Assembly (NCBI RefSeq): GCF_003852535.1
Contig: NZ_QAJP01000010.1
Coordinates: 1 to 64,000 of the forward strand
Length of the DNA: 64,000 bases
Reading direction: 5' to 3'
Origin: Herminiimonas sp. KBW02
GTDB taxonomy: Bacteria > Pseudomonadota > Gammaproteobacteria > Burkholderiales > Burkholderiaceae_D
The position numbers were made by a program, and so were the translations under genes. How positions within the stretch are numbered: the stretch's first letter is position 1; the number at the start of each line of letters is the position of its first letter. The notes under the pieces were generated by a model. The model had not been told where the DNA came from. It made no database searches and saw only the letters and a program-made list of their open reading frames with translations. This document shows positions 27,238 through 35,795 of this stretch, one piece after another.

Positions 27238-28548
27238 ATGATTTCTAACGTACAAGCGTACCGCGCAAGCCTGCTCCATTTTTCCAATGACCCTGCCTTC
27301 GCTGAGGATGCGACGCAGTGGCATAGCGATGGTTTGCTGGTCGTTGCAGATGGCAAGGTAGTCGCCGCCGGTGATTACGATCGCTTACTGTCCACCCTTC
27401 CAGCTGGCGCCATGACCCATGACTGGCGCGGCAAGATCATCACGCCCGGTTTCATCGACACCCATGTGCACTATCCGCAAACCGACATGATCGCGTCGCC
27501 TGCACCTGGTCTGCTGCCGTGGCTCAACACCTATACCTTCCCGACCGAACGACGTTTCGAAGATGCCGCACATGCCGGCGAAGTCGCAGACTTCTTCCTC
27601 GCTGAATTGCTGCGCAACGGCACCACTACGGCAGCCGTGTATTGCACCGTGCATCCGCAATCGGTCGATGCGTTCTTTGAACGCAGCGATGCGCTGAATC
27701 TGCGCATGATCGCGGGCAAGGTCATGATGGACAGGAATGCACCTGACTTCCTGCTGGATACAGCTGAAAGCAGTGCCAGGGATACCGAAGCGCTGATCAA
27801 GCGCTGGCACAAAAAAGGACGCCAGCACTACGCGATCACGCCACGTTTCGCACCGACCTCGACCGAAGCACAACTGCGCCTGGCTGGAGAACTGGCATCG
27901 CAGTACCCGGACACTTACATCCAGACCCACGTCGCTGAAAATACCGATGAAGTGAAATGGGCCATGGGACTGTTCCCGGACAGCCGCAGCTATCTCGACA
28001 TCTATGAAAAGCGCGGTCTGATGCGCAAACGTGCGTTGTACGCCCACTGCATCTGGCTGGATGATGATGACCGCGCACGCATGGCGGCCACCGCATCGGT
28101 CGCAACGGTGTGCCCTACATCCAATCTCTTCCTCGGCAGTGGCTTGTTTGATTTCATCAATGCCGACAAACTGCGCATGCCGGTTTCACTCGCAACCGAC
28201 GTCGGCGGCGGCACCAGTTTCTCCATGCTGCAAACCATGAATGAGCTATACAAAGTCGGTCGCATGAGCGGCGTACATCTTGCGGCGCAACGCATGTTTT
28301 ACATGGCGACACTGGGTGGCGCACGCGCCTTGCAACTGGAAGGGACGATTGGTAGCTTTGCGGCTGGTTGCGATGCAGACTTCATCGTGCTCGATCCGCA
28401 AGCTACACCTTTGCTGTCACGCCGCAGCGCGACGACTGACAGCCTGGAAGAACAATTATTTGCGCTGGCGATACTGGGCGATGACCGCGTCATCACCGCA
28501 ACCTACGCAGCAGGTGAACGCGTGCATCAACGCGCAGCCTGGATTTAA
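27238..28548 (+). CDS. guaD: Guanine deaminase
   Basis: Zinc amidohydrolase converting guanine to xanthine plus ammonia, the entry from guanine into XdhABC. 436 aa. Metal ligands H76 and H78 in GFIDTHVHYPQTD, a second His in THVAENTDEV, and the Asp in SLATDVGGGTSFSM; PGLLPWLNTYTFPTE is typical of GuaD. 46 bases downstream of xdhC on the same strand, convergent with the LysR gene at 28560 with only 11 bases between stop codons. Confidence 0.95.
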   Translation: MISNVQAYRASLLHFSNDPAFAEDATQWHSDGLLVVADGKVVAAGDYDRLLSTLPAGAMTHDWRGKIITPGFIDTHVHYPQTDMIASPAPGLLPWLNTYTFPTERRFEDAAHAGEVADFFLAELLRNGTTTAAVYCTVHPQSVDAFFERSDALNLRMIAGKVMMDRNAPDFLLDTAESSARDTEALIKRWHKKGRQHYAITPRFAPTSTEAQLRLAGELASQYPDTYIQTHVAENTDEVKWAMGLFPDSRSYLDIYEKRGLMRKRALYAHCIWLDDDDRARMAATASVATVCPTSNLFLGSGLFDFINADKLRMPVSLATDVGGGTSFSMLQTMNELYKVGRMSGVHLAAQRMFYMATLGGARALQLEGTIGSFAAGCDADFIVLDPQATPLLSRRSATTDSLEEQLFALAILGDDRVITATYAAGERVHQRAAWI

Positions 28549-28559
28549 TTCACCTGGCT

Positions 28560-29444
28560 CTACAAACCCGAAGGAATGGTGTGCAGCAACTCGCCCAGGC
28601 GTTTCTGCACCCATTGCGTCGTCGCATCAGGCTGATGCCCTTGCAGCCACAACATACGCACCGACAGCAGCGGCAAGGTAAATTCATCGCAGGGCAATTC
28701 CTGCAGATGCAAACGGTACTCTTCGTACTGGGCGATATTCAACGGCAGGATCGCCCAGCCTATGCCGTCCGCCACCATCGCCGCAATACTGTAAAAACTA
28801 TCGGAGCGCCAGACCGACGGACTCAGTGCCGGGTCGGCAAAGTCATCCATATGCATCAGGAGCTGCCTGTGCTTGGCCAGATCACGTTGCGTGATTTTTT
28901 TAATCTGCGTCAACGGATGCTGACGACTCACATAGATACCCTGCGCCACACTGCCGATATGCTTTTGCGCAAATGACAGCGAGCATGGCCCGCGATCAAA
29001 ATGGAAGGCTACGCTGGCGCGCTGCTTCTCTACGTATTCAGCCACCTCAGTTGCCGTACCATTCAGTTGGGTCAGTTCCAGCGAAGGGAATCGTTCCGAG
29101 ATTTCCTTCACCAGCGCACCGACCGCGAGGTAAGGCAAAGCCTCATCCAGCGCCAGCGTCAGTTTCGGCTGTTGCCCCGCCGCGAATGATTGCGCACGCT
29201 GGTCCAGTCCCTCGGCCTGGCGCAACAACTCGCGCGCTTCCAGCAGCATGACTTCACCGGCCGGTGTGAGTTGCACATTGCGCCGTGAACGATCAAACAA
29301 ATCAAAGCCCAGATCCGCTTCCAATAAGGCTATGGCCGTACTGACAGCGGATTGCGCCTTGCCCAGGCGACGCGCGGCCGCAGAGATAGAACCAGCCTCT
29401 GCGGTCACGACAAACTGCTTCATGCGATCAATAGTCCATTCCAT
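28560..29444 (-). CDS. LysR-type transcriptional regulator divergent from acetyltransferase/exporter genes
   Basis: 294 aa with N-terminal helix-turn-helix (FVVTAEAGSISAAARRLGKAQSAVSTAIALLE) and a substrate-binding-like effector domain. Convergent with guaD and divergent from the GNAT-MFS gene pair. A perfect 7-bp inverted repeat (29446-29462) sits directly at its start, and a wider one covers 29469-29520, so autoregulation and control of the exporter pair are likely. Regulation of guaD is less likely because the two genes converge. Confidence 0.88.
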   Translation of the reverse strand: MEWTIDRMKQFVVTAEAGSISAAARRLGKAQSAVSTAIALLEADLGFDLFDRSRRNVQLTPAGEVMLLEARELLRQAEGLDQRAQSFAAGQQPKLTLALDEALPYLAVGALVKEISERFPSLELTQLNGTATEVAEYVEKQRASVAFHFDRGPCSLSFAQKHIGSVAQGIYVSRQHPLTQIKKITQRDLAKHRQLLMHMDDFADPALSPSVWRSDSFYSIAAMVADGIGWAILPLNIAQYEEYRLHLQELPCDEFTLPLLSVRMLWLQGHQPDATTQWVQKRLGELLHTIPSGL

Positions 29445-29445
29445 T

Positions 29446-29462
29446 CATCTATTTTATAGATG
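29446..29462. promoter_or_regulatory. Inverted repeat at the LysR start, candidate autoregulatory operator
   Basis: CATCTAT (29446-29452) and ATAGATG (29456-29462) around TTT. It overlaps the expected ribosome binding region of the LysR gene. A second repeat, AACTTTGTC (29469-29477) with GACAAAGTT (29512-29520), lies in the same 100-base gap. Confidence 0.5.
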
Positions 29463-29544
29463 GTACTTAACTTTGTCCAAATCTAATATTGATGGATTAT
29501 AGACAAAGTTACACAACAAATCGGCTCTTTTGGGCCAAAAAGTC

Positions 29545-30084
29545 ATGAATCAAAAATCCATCACCCCAAAAACTGTCACCATAAACTGGTGCACAGATGC
29601 GGCACTAAGCGAGGCGCTTACCCAGCTCTTCGTGATGAATGCGCACACACAATATATTTCCCACTCCGAGCTGCAAGGATCACGCGCGGCCAGTCCTACG
29701 CAATGGCGCAGCGACCTGACGGCAACCTTGCGCGCAGAACTGAGCGCAACACTGGCGCAGGATCCGGCCAGCGCAAATCAACTGCTTGCGACTGCAAACA
29801 TAGGCGATGACATCGTCGGTATGGCGCTGGTATCCATCGATAGCAATCCGGACGTTGCCACGCCTTATGCGTCGCTCGACGATCTCATCGTGCACCCCGA
29901 GCATCGCGGTAACGGTATCGGCCAGCAATTGATCGCATGGGTCGAGCAGCAATTACTGGCACGCGGCATCCAGCGTCTGTTCCTCGAAAGCGGCGCAGGC
30001 AACCATGATGCACACAGCTTCTTCCATGGCCTGAACTTCCAGACCGTATCGGTCGTGATGATGAAGGAGCTCAGCCATGCTTAA
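29545..30084 (+). CDS. GNAT family N-acetyltransferase
   Basis: 179 aa from the ATG at 29545. The acetyl-CoA pyrophosphate-binding motif is seen in VHPEHRGNGIGQQLIAWVE, and the later RLFLESGAGNHDAHSFFHGLNF fits motif B. The last eight bases overlap the start of the MFS exporter gene, so the two are translationally coupled. Acetylation plus export suggests detoxification of an amine-bearing compound; the substrate is unknown. Confidence 0.85.
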   Translation: MNQKSITPKTVTINWCTDAALSEALTQLFVMNAHTQYISHSELQGSRAASPTQWRSDLTATLRAELSATLAQDPASANQLLATANIGDDIVGMALVSIDSNPDVATPYASLDDLIVHPEHRGNGIGQQLIAWVEQQLLARGIQRLFLESGAGNHDAHSFFHGLNFQTVSVVMMKELSHA

Positions 30085-31633
30085 GCAAAATAAACAAAGC
30101 CTGAAACAAACCGCCATGCTGCCGTCTTCCAGCCGCTGGCTGGTGCTGGCCATCGTCTCGGTAGCGCTGTTGCTGATCGTGGTCGATATGACGGTGCTGT
30201 ATGCTGCCTTGCCAAGATTGACCGCTGACCTGCAGGCATCAGCTTCCGCCAAGCTGTGGATAGTCAATATCTACGCGCTCATCGTCTCCGGGCTGCTGCT
30301 TGGCATGGGCACGCTGGGCGACAGACTCGGACATAAATCCTTGTTCGTGGCCGGACTCGTGGTGTTTGGTATCGCCTCGTTGTGCGCGGCCTACTCACCA
30401 TCTTCCGCTGCGCTGATCGCATCGCGTGCATTGCTGGCGGTAGGTGCGGCAATGATGATGCCGGCTACGCTGTCCATCATCCGGCTCGCCTTTGCTGATG
30501 AAAACGAACGCGCGGTCGCGATCGGTATCTGGGCCGCAGTTGCCTTCGGTGGTGCCGCGCTGGGACCGGTGATAGGCGGACTGTTGCTCGAATACTTCTG
30601 GTGGGGTTCGGTCTTCCTGATCAACGTACCTATCGTGCTGGTGGCATTGCCTATCGCGTTGGCTTACATACCAAAAAGCCAGCCTAACAAAACACGTCCA
30701 TGGGACCTGGTCGGTTCACTGCAAATCATGGCGGGTCTGGTCGGCGTGACCTACGCATTGAAAGAAGCAGGCAAGCACAACCCGGCATGGGGCATCGCCT
30801 TGCTGACACTGCTGTGCGGTATCTTCTTCCTCGCCATGTTTGCACGCAGGCAGCAACATAGCGCACATCCGATGATCGATTTCTCGTTGTTCAAGAACAC
30901 GATTTTCTCGTCATCCGTAGCGGCCGCTATCGTCTCTGCTGCTGCCCTGCTGGGTATGGAACTGGTGTTCACACAGCGTTTGCAACTGGTGCTCGACATG
31001 ACGCCGTTGCAGGCTGGTGTCTTCATCCTGCCTTTATCGCTGGCGGCTTTTGCTGCCGGTCCGTTGACGGGTCGCGTATTACCGAAACTGGGTAGCGCGT
31101 TTGTCTTGTCGTTGTCGCTGCTAATCTCCGGACTTGGTATGGGTGCTTATCTGTTCTTGTTTGACGCCGCAGCATGGATGCAAATCATCTGCCTGCTGGT
31201 GCTCGGTGCCGGTATCGGTGCAGCGATGACGGCGGCATCCAGTACCATTATGCAAAGCGCTCCGGTGGATCGCGCAGGTATGGCAGCTTCAGTCGAGGAA
31301 GTCTCGTACGAGCTGGGTAGTGTCTTCGGCGTGACGCTGATGGGCAGCATCCTGTCGCTGGCCTATGCAAGCACATTGAACCTGCCTGCTGATATGAACC
31401 TGCCTGCCATCGTGTGGGACAGCCTGGATGAAGCGCTTATCGTGAGCCAGGGTCTGTCTCCGGCTGTTGCACAAGTGGTTGATGCTGCTGCCAAAACATC
31501 ATTTGATGTGGCGTTTACGGCTGTCATTGCAACCGCGACCTTCCTGTTATTCCTGACCTCCGGCATCGTCTGGTGGAGTAATAAAAAAAGCGAGCATGTT
31601 GCCATGCTCGCCGAATCGCACTCAACTACTTGA
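30077..31633 (+). CDS. MFS drug-type exporter, DHA2 family
   Basis: 518 aa with about 14 membrane segments, like SmvA/QacA/EmrB exporters. Early segment with the acidic VDMTVLYAALPRL motif, the MFS loop motif GDRLGHKS, and the exporter-type motif C in AALGPVIGGLLLEYFWWG. AAGGAG lies inside the preceding acetyltransferase gene, which it overlaps. Probably expels organic cations or similar toxicants. Confidence 0.88.
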   Translation: MLKQNKQSLKQTAMLPSSSRWLVLAIVSVALLLIVVDMTVLYAALPRLTADLQASASAKLWIVNIYALIVSGLLLGMGTLGDRLGHKSLFVAGLVVFGIASLCAAYSPSSAALIASRALLAVGAAMMMPATLSIIRLAFADENERAVAIGIWAAVAFGGAALGPVIGGLLLEYFWWGSVFLINVPIVLVALPIALAYIPKSQPNKTRPWDLVGSLQIMAGLVGVTYALKEAGKHNPAWGIALLTLLCGIFFLAMFARRQQHSAHPMIDFSLFKNTIFSSSVAAAIVSAAALLGMELVFTQRLQLVLDMTPLQAGVFILPLSLAAFAAGPLTGRVLPKLGSAFVLSLSLLISGLGMGAYLFLFDAAAWMQIICLLVLGAGIGAAMTAASSTIMQSAPVDRAGMAASVEEVSYELGSVFGVTLMGSILSLAYASTLNLPADMNLPAIVWDSLDEALIVSQGLSPAVAQVVDAAAKTSFDVAFTAVIATATFLLFLTSGIVWWSNKKSEHVAMLAESHSTT

Positions 31634-31695
31634 GCCCCGGAGTAAAGCTATGAGGCCGGTCAGGTATTTCTGCCCGGCCATCTAGATCAAGATGA

Positions 31696-32790
31696 TCAGA
31701 AGCGGTGACGGATACCCAGCGCAACGGTGTTGCCGGTGTTTTGCCGGGTGATCTTGTCGTACATATACACCGCATAGAGATCGGTACGTTTGGAGATGTT
31801 GTAGTCATAGCCAAACGATGCCGTATTGCGCTTCAAATCCTGTCCTATCGCTGCGCCATCACGCTTGGTATTTGCCCATGACGCGAGGATAGCACCCTGC
31901 CCCAGCGGGATGCTGGTACCGAGCTGCATGGTGCGGTCTTTCAGATCGATGTCGTGACTGGTCTGGTTATAAGTCGCAAACAACTTGGCCACCGCGAAAT
32001 CATACGAACCACCGACAAACCATCCGGTCTGACGCGCTGGCGTCAAGCCTCCCACCAAAGTCGCTGCCGGCAATACATTGCCCGCGGTCTGTTCCAGTGG
32101 ATTATTCACTTTAATCTTTTGGTAGTAGGCCGCCAATCCCAACGGACCATTCGAATACAGCAAGTTCATGCCGACGTTATTCTTGCCGGTCTGTCCTGCG
32201 ACTTCGCCGAACTGGTAATGAATATTCGCTTTCAGGCCCGCCATATTAGGCGTGGTGTAAACGACCTGATTGCTCCAGCCGGTATCCGCCGCCACCGAAT
32301 TGCTCCAGCGCGAACCATTGAACAGCGGCACGTCTGCGTGCAACATCAAAGGCGACAACTGGAATGAATCACCGAATGGATTAAACAGGATGGATGGCAG
32401 GAAGTGCGGCGCCAGATCGCGCCCCAGCGAAACCTCACCGAAGCTGCCGATCAGGCCGACGTTCGCATCACGCGAGAAGAAAGTTTCATTGCCGTCGAAG
32501 CGGCCAGCACCGCCCGTATCCGCACGGAAGAATGAAGTCAGATTGAATTTGGCTTTAAGGCCGCCACCGAGATCTTCGGTACCCTTGAAACCAAACCATG
32601 AAGTGGTCATGCCACCGCTATTGACGACGCTGCTGCGTCCGGCGTCGCCGCTGTATTTGACTGAACCGATAAAGTTATCGACCAGGCCGGTGACCTGTAC
32701 AGATGTTTGCGCCATTGCTGGCAATGCACATGCTGCGCCCAAAGCTGCGACGCACTGCAGCTTGCGCAGTGTATTTTTTCTTGCACCCAT
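31696..32790 (-). CDS. Gram-negative outer membrane porin, paralogue of the porin at 8199
   Basis: 364 aa, the same length as the porin at 8199-9293 and clearly its paralogue (shared GGMTTSWFG, NLTSFFRADTG, NETFFSRDANVGL, FNPFGDSFQLSPL). Signal peptide about residues 1-27 ending LPAMA|Q; C-terminal RHRF. GAGGAGACAAAA precedes the ATG. It lies 187 bases downstream of the formamidase gene on the same strand, so it may be co-expressed with it, perhaps for uptake of small amides or ureides (inference). Confidence 0.93.
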   Translation of the reverse strand: MGARKNTLRKLQCVAALGAACALPAMAQTSVQVTGLVDNFIGSVKYSGDAGRSSVVNSGGMTTSWFGFKGTEDLGGGLKAKFNLTSFFRADTGGAGRFDGNETFFSRDANVGLIGSFGEVSLGRDLAPHFLPSILFNPFGDSFQLSPLMLHADVPLFNGSRWSNSVAADTGWSNQVVYTTPNMAGLKANIHYQFGEVAGQTGKNNVGMNLLYSNGPLGLAAYYQKIKVNNPLEQTAGNVLPAATLVGGLTPARQTGWFVGGSYDFAVAKLFATYNQTSHDIDLKDRTMQLGTSIPLGQGAILASWANTKRDGAAIGQDLKRNTASFGYDYNISKRTDLYAVYMYDKITRQNTGNTVALGIRHRF

Positions 32791-32937
32791 TTTTGTCTCC
32801 TCGTTTTTATACGTGTAAAGAAATTTGCTTTCTTTTATTCACGGCACTGCTTCTTTTTATGTGTACTGCCTGTTTTATTGCGCTGCCTTACAACTCTTTT
32901 GATGCCCTCAGCACTGCCAACTACATTGCTCAATACA

Positions 32938-32964
32938 GCGCTGGCGGATGCACTCCGCCAGCGC
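32938..32964 (-). terminator. Strong hairpin between formamidase and porin genes
   Basis: Perfect 11-bp stem GCGCTGGCGGA (32938-32948) / TCCGCCAGCGC (32954-32964), loop of five. It starts 13 bases past the formamidase stop. In the transcribed direction the following bases are TGTATTG, not a T tract, so termination may be partial. Confidence 0.55.
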
Positions 32965-32977
32965 CTGATACTTCAGA

Positions 32978-34402
32978 TTACTTAGGGAAAACTGCTTTCT
33001 TGATGATCGCGTGTACACCCCAGTTGCCATCGACGACTTGCGTAATACCGAAGTCGACCGATACCGAGATCAGCGAGATCGCTTCGTCTTCGGTCAGGTT
33101 GCGCGTATCCATGAAGAAGCGACGGGTCTTGTTGAAGGCATCGGTCATTGCGCTGTCCAGCGAAGATTTTTTGAACAGTTCAGACGTACCATCCACACCG
33201 AATTCCTTCAGGTAATTCGGGCTGCTGAAGCCGTGCACAACCAGCTCGCTTTCGGTTTCCAGCAATGGATAGTCGAGGCCATACAGCTTGGTACCTGGCA
33301 GGTCTGCTTTCTTGTGCAGGATGAACTGGAACAAACCAGTCAGCGAGCATTCGATCGCCGTACCGCACAGTTCCGCGTCACCTTGCGAAGCATGTGGATC
33401 ACCAACCGAGAACATCGCGCCTGGCACGACCACAGGGAAGAACGCCGTTGCGCCCTTGCCCATACGCCAGTTATCGAAATTACCGCCGCTGTAGCTAGGA
33501 ATGATGGACGACACCATATCGGCTTCGACTGGTGCGACACCGATCATGCCGAAGTGCGGACGCACAGGAATTTCGTAGCCCTTCAGGACGTCGTAGTTAG
33601 GTTTGATGCTGCTCTTGTCGACTGGCACGCCCGGGTAATCGATGATCGGGTGCACCACGCCGAATGGATCGGTTTGTGGTGTCCAGCGGTAGTTATAAAC
33701 TGCCTTGGCCCAGGTCTGCTCACCGCTCGCATCGACTTCGTAAATAGTGATGACTTCACGGCCTTTAGGCTCGGTGATCAGGTTGTTGTAGTGGAAGCCC
33801 CAGTTACTCGCGACGTTGGAACCGAAGGTCTTGCCACGGTAGTCAGGGTTGCCGGATGGACGTTGCATGGTATCGACGATGCGTACTTCGAGCACATCGC
33901 CTGGCTCTGCGCCATTGACATAGATAGGACCGGTGCAAACGTGCACGCCCAGACCACCGCCCGCACCCAATGGATCATCCATCGCACCCGCACCACGGCG
34001 ATCAACTGCCTTGCTATTCGCATCCCACTGGAAAATGCTTTCCGCACCAGCATCACCTTTGACCATGCGCTCGATATCGTCGTTGGAGTGATGCGTGATT
34101 GTTTCTATCGTGGCGTAATCACCGGATTCCAGCTTCAGCAGCGGCTCCATGGTCTTGCTGAAATAGCCCCAGTGGATAGTCTTGTTATTGGCCGGGACGT
34201 AGTAGTGGCTGACCTGTTCGCCAGCCTTCTTCGAAGGCAGCGCACGCTCGGTAACGCCTGCCAATCCGGCTACACCAGCGGTAGGCTGACCACCGATAGC
34301 GGCGCGCAAGCTCTGACGCGCTTCCTTAAACTCGCCCTGCAAATCGGGATCGTTCAAATGGGAAAAATGATTACATCCGGTACTGCAAATATGGTCTCGC
34401 AT
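32978..34402 (-). CDS. fmdA: Acetamidase/formamidase family amidase
   Basis: Hydrolyses formamide or short aliphatic amides to ammonia and the acid. 474 aa, at the long end of the family (about 400-480). Core stretches typical of FmdA/AmdA: GPIYVNGAEPGDVLEVRI, RPHFGMIGVAP, GGNFDNWR, PGAMFSVGDPHASQGDAELCGTAIE. The N-terminal 60 residues hold a short Cys-rich piece (CSTGCNHFSH). AGGAGATGT precedes the ATG. As a nitrogen-releasing enzyme it fits the purine and nitrate theme of the window; formamide is also a product of some histidine-degradation routes, a possible tie to the ammonia-lyase at 9411. Confidence 0.9.
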   Translation of the reverse strand: MRDHICSTGCNHFSHLNDPDLQGEFKEARQSLRAAIGGQPTAGVAGLAGVTERALPSKKAGEQVSHYYVPANNKTIHWGYFSKTMEPLLKLESGDYATIETITHHSNDDIERMVKGDAGAESIFQWDANSKAVDRRGAGAMDDPLGAGGGLGVHVCTGPIYVNGAEPGDVLEVRIVDTMQRPSGNPDYRGKTFGSNVASNWGFHYNNLITEPKGREVITIYEVDASGEQTWAKAVYNYRWTPQTDPFGVVHPIIDYPGVPVDKSSIKPNYDVLKGYEIPVRPHFGMIGVAPVEADMVSSIIPSYSGGNFDNWRMGKGATAFFPVVVPGAMFSVGDPHASQGDAELCGTAIECSLTGLFQFILHKKADLPGTKLYGLDYPLLETESELVVHGFSSPNYLKEFGVDGTSELFKKSSLDSAMTDAFNKTRRFFMDTRNLTEDEAISLISVSVDFGITQVVDGNWGVHAIIKKAVFPK

Positions 34403-34411
34403 ACATCTCCT

Positions 34412-34452
34412 GATCTCTTTGACACACCACCTGATTGTGGTTTGGAGAGATC
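34412..34452. promoter_or_regulatory. Nested inverted repeat upstream of the formamidase gene
   Basis: GATCTCT (34412-34418) pairs with AGAGATC (34446-34452), enclosing CCAC..GTGG. It begins 10 bases upstream of the formamidase ATG and could be an operator or leader hairpin. Confidence 0.4.
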
Positions 34453-34630
34453 ATATGAGCGAGAAGGTTCTCAAATCTTGTACGGAGACGCACAAATCAT
34501 TGTTCGGCGAATAGTAGTTATTTACCATGCACCGCCATACCAGCCACGGGTTTTGCTTTGCACCATCCTGGCTTGGCAACTACTTCATACCCTGAAGAAA
34601 CAAACTGATATGCAATCCATGGAAGTATCA

Positions 34631-35662
34631 ATGTCCGCCTTAAATCAAAAAACTGCGACCAGAACTACCTTCACCATCGGCTGGACGTGTCTGCTACTAA
34701 GCATGGCTATTTTCGCGTCAACCCTGAGTAAGCTAGCCTACGCAAGTCCGGAGTCTAAAGTTGTGAGCAACGATCCCTTCTATCTGCAACTAGCGCAAAT
34801 CAATGAGCCCTATATCTGGCGTCTGAGCGACGGTGAGATGTTGACCAATGGCCTGAGCGATGCCCAGGGCCGCGTCATCGTGCTGCGTAAAGCAATGCGA
34901 CAAGACTACGTACTGGAAATGCTCTGGGGTCAGTTCCCGGTGTCAGTACCGACTGCATGCTGGAAGCTGACACCGGCACAATTTATACGTTGCGTCAGGA
35001 TAGGTCCGCGTGAAGATACGGCAGAAGAACTAGCTCGAAAACAGGCCGATCGTTCCCGACGTGAAGAAAATACCCGAATCAAGGAAGACGGCGTGGCCTG
35101 GGTCACTGCTACCCTGTCAGCAGCCGAAGCGCAGACACTCTTGCAGGACACCCTGGAAGCGCAAAACAATTGGCGCAAGACGCCTGCGGGGGCGCTCAAT
35201 GCGGCGAATTTCAATTGTCGCCCACCAGCTGTGCCCAGCATCACACCCGTAGCCGAGGCAGCCTTCGAGAACGCGCGCAACACTCCCCGCAATCGTGCAC
35301 GCCCCGCCTATACCGAAGCCGCACGGCTGGGTCACTGGCGAGCCGCGGCACGTTTGGCCAGTGGCTTGCTTGACGATGAAGACTGGGAATCCGCGAGCAT
35401 GGTCATAGCCTGGTTGCTCAAGCACGAAGTCCCCGCAGGCTACAACAAATTAGCTGACCTGCTGGCAGTCACCGGCCGCTACGAAGATGGACAGATGAGT
35501 CCGTCAGAACACTCCATAGAACTCTCGTTGCGTTGGCGCGCTGCCCAGCTCGGCGACCCAGTAGCGCAGATGACCATAGCCAACCACCTCGAAAAAGCTG
35601 GCAACAAAGAGTTTGCCCGAACCTTGCAGGCCTGTGCCAAGGCGCACAACCCAGAGCTCTAG
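34631..35662 (+). CDS. Exported Sel1/DUF6396-like protein, unknown function
   Basis: 343 aa from the ATG at 34631 (GGAAG five bases upstream); a second ATG at 34610 is possible. Residues about 12-38 form a hydrophobic export signal or anchor ending near AYASPES. The C-terminal 140 residues look like helical repeats (YTEAARLGHWRAAARLASGLL, VPAGYNKLADLL, RWRAAQLGDPVAQMTIANHLEKAG), in the style of Sel1/TPR or DUF6396 proteins. The open frame continues far upstream across the opposite strand of fmdA, but that part is an antisense shadow. Function unknown; such proteins are sometimes linked with secretion systems, none of which is seen here. Confidence 0.75.
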   Translation: MSALNQKTATRTTFTIGWTCLLLSMAIFASTLSKLAYASPESKVVSNDPFYLQLAQINEPYIWRLSDGEMLTNGLSDAQGRVIVLRKAMRQDYVLEMLWGQFPVSVPTACWKLTPAQFIRCVRIGPREDTAEELARKQADRSRREENTRIKEDGVAWVTATLSAAEAQTLLQDTLEAQNNWRKTPAGALNAANFNCRPPAVPSITPVAEAAFENARNTPRNRARPAYTEAARLGHWRAAARLASGLLDDEDWESASMVIAWLLKHEVPAGYNKLADLLAVTGRYEDGQMSPSEHSIELSLRWRAAQLGDPVAQMTIANHLEKAGNKEFARTLQACAKAHNPEL

Positions 35663-35745
35663 ACTCTTCCAGTCGTATATTCCGTAGCAATATGATCGCT
35701 CTTAAATTTTTTGAATAAGCAGAATCAAGTTCACACTTGAAATAG

Positions 35746-35780
35746 AAAAAGGGGGTTACGAATAATCGTAACCCCCTCTG
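35746..35780. terminator. Bidirectional terminator between convergent islet genes
   Basis: Perfect 10-bp stem GGGGGTTACG (35751-35760) / CGTAACCCCC (35767-35776), loop AATAAT, with AAAAA to the left (a T tract for leftward transcripts) and TCTGTTT to the right. Confidence 0.85.
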
Positions 35781-35795
35781 TTTCAGATCGGCCAA

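Noticed and set aside
33011-34609. N-terminal half of a very long plus-strand open frame
   Set aside because: It lies wholly antisense to the formamidase gene, whose family match is clear. Only the part from 34631 has an independent start and export signal.
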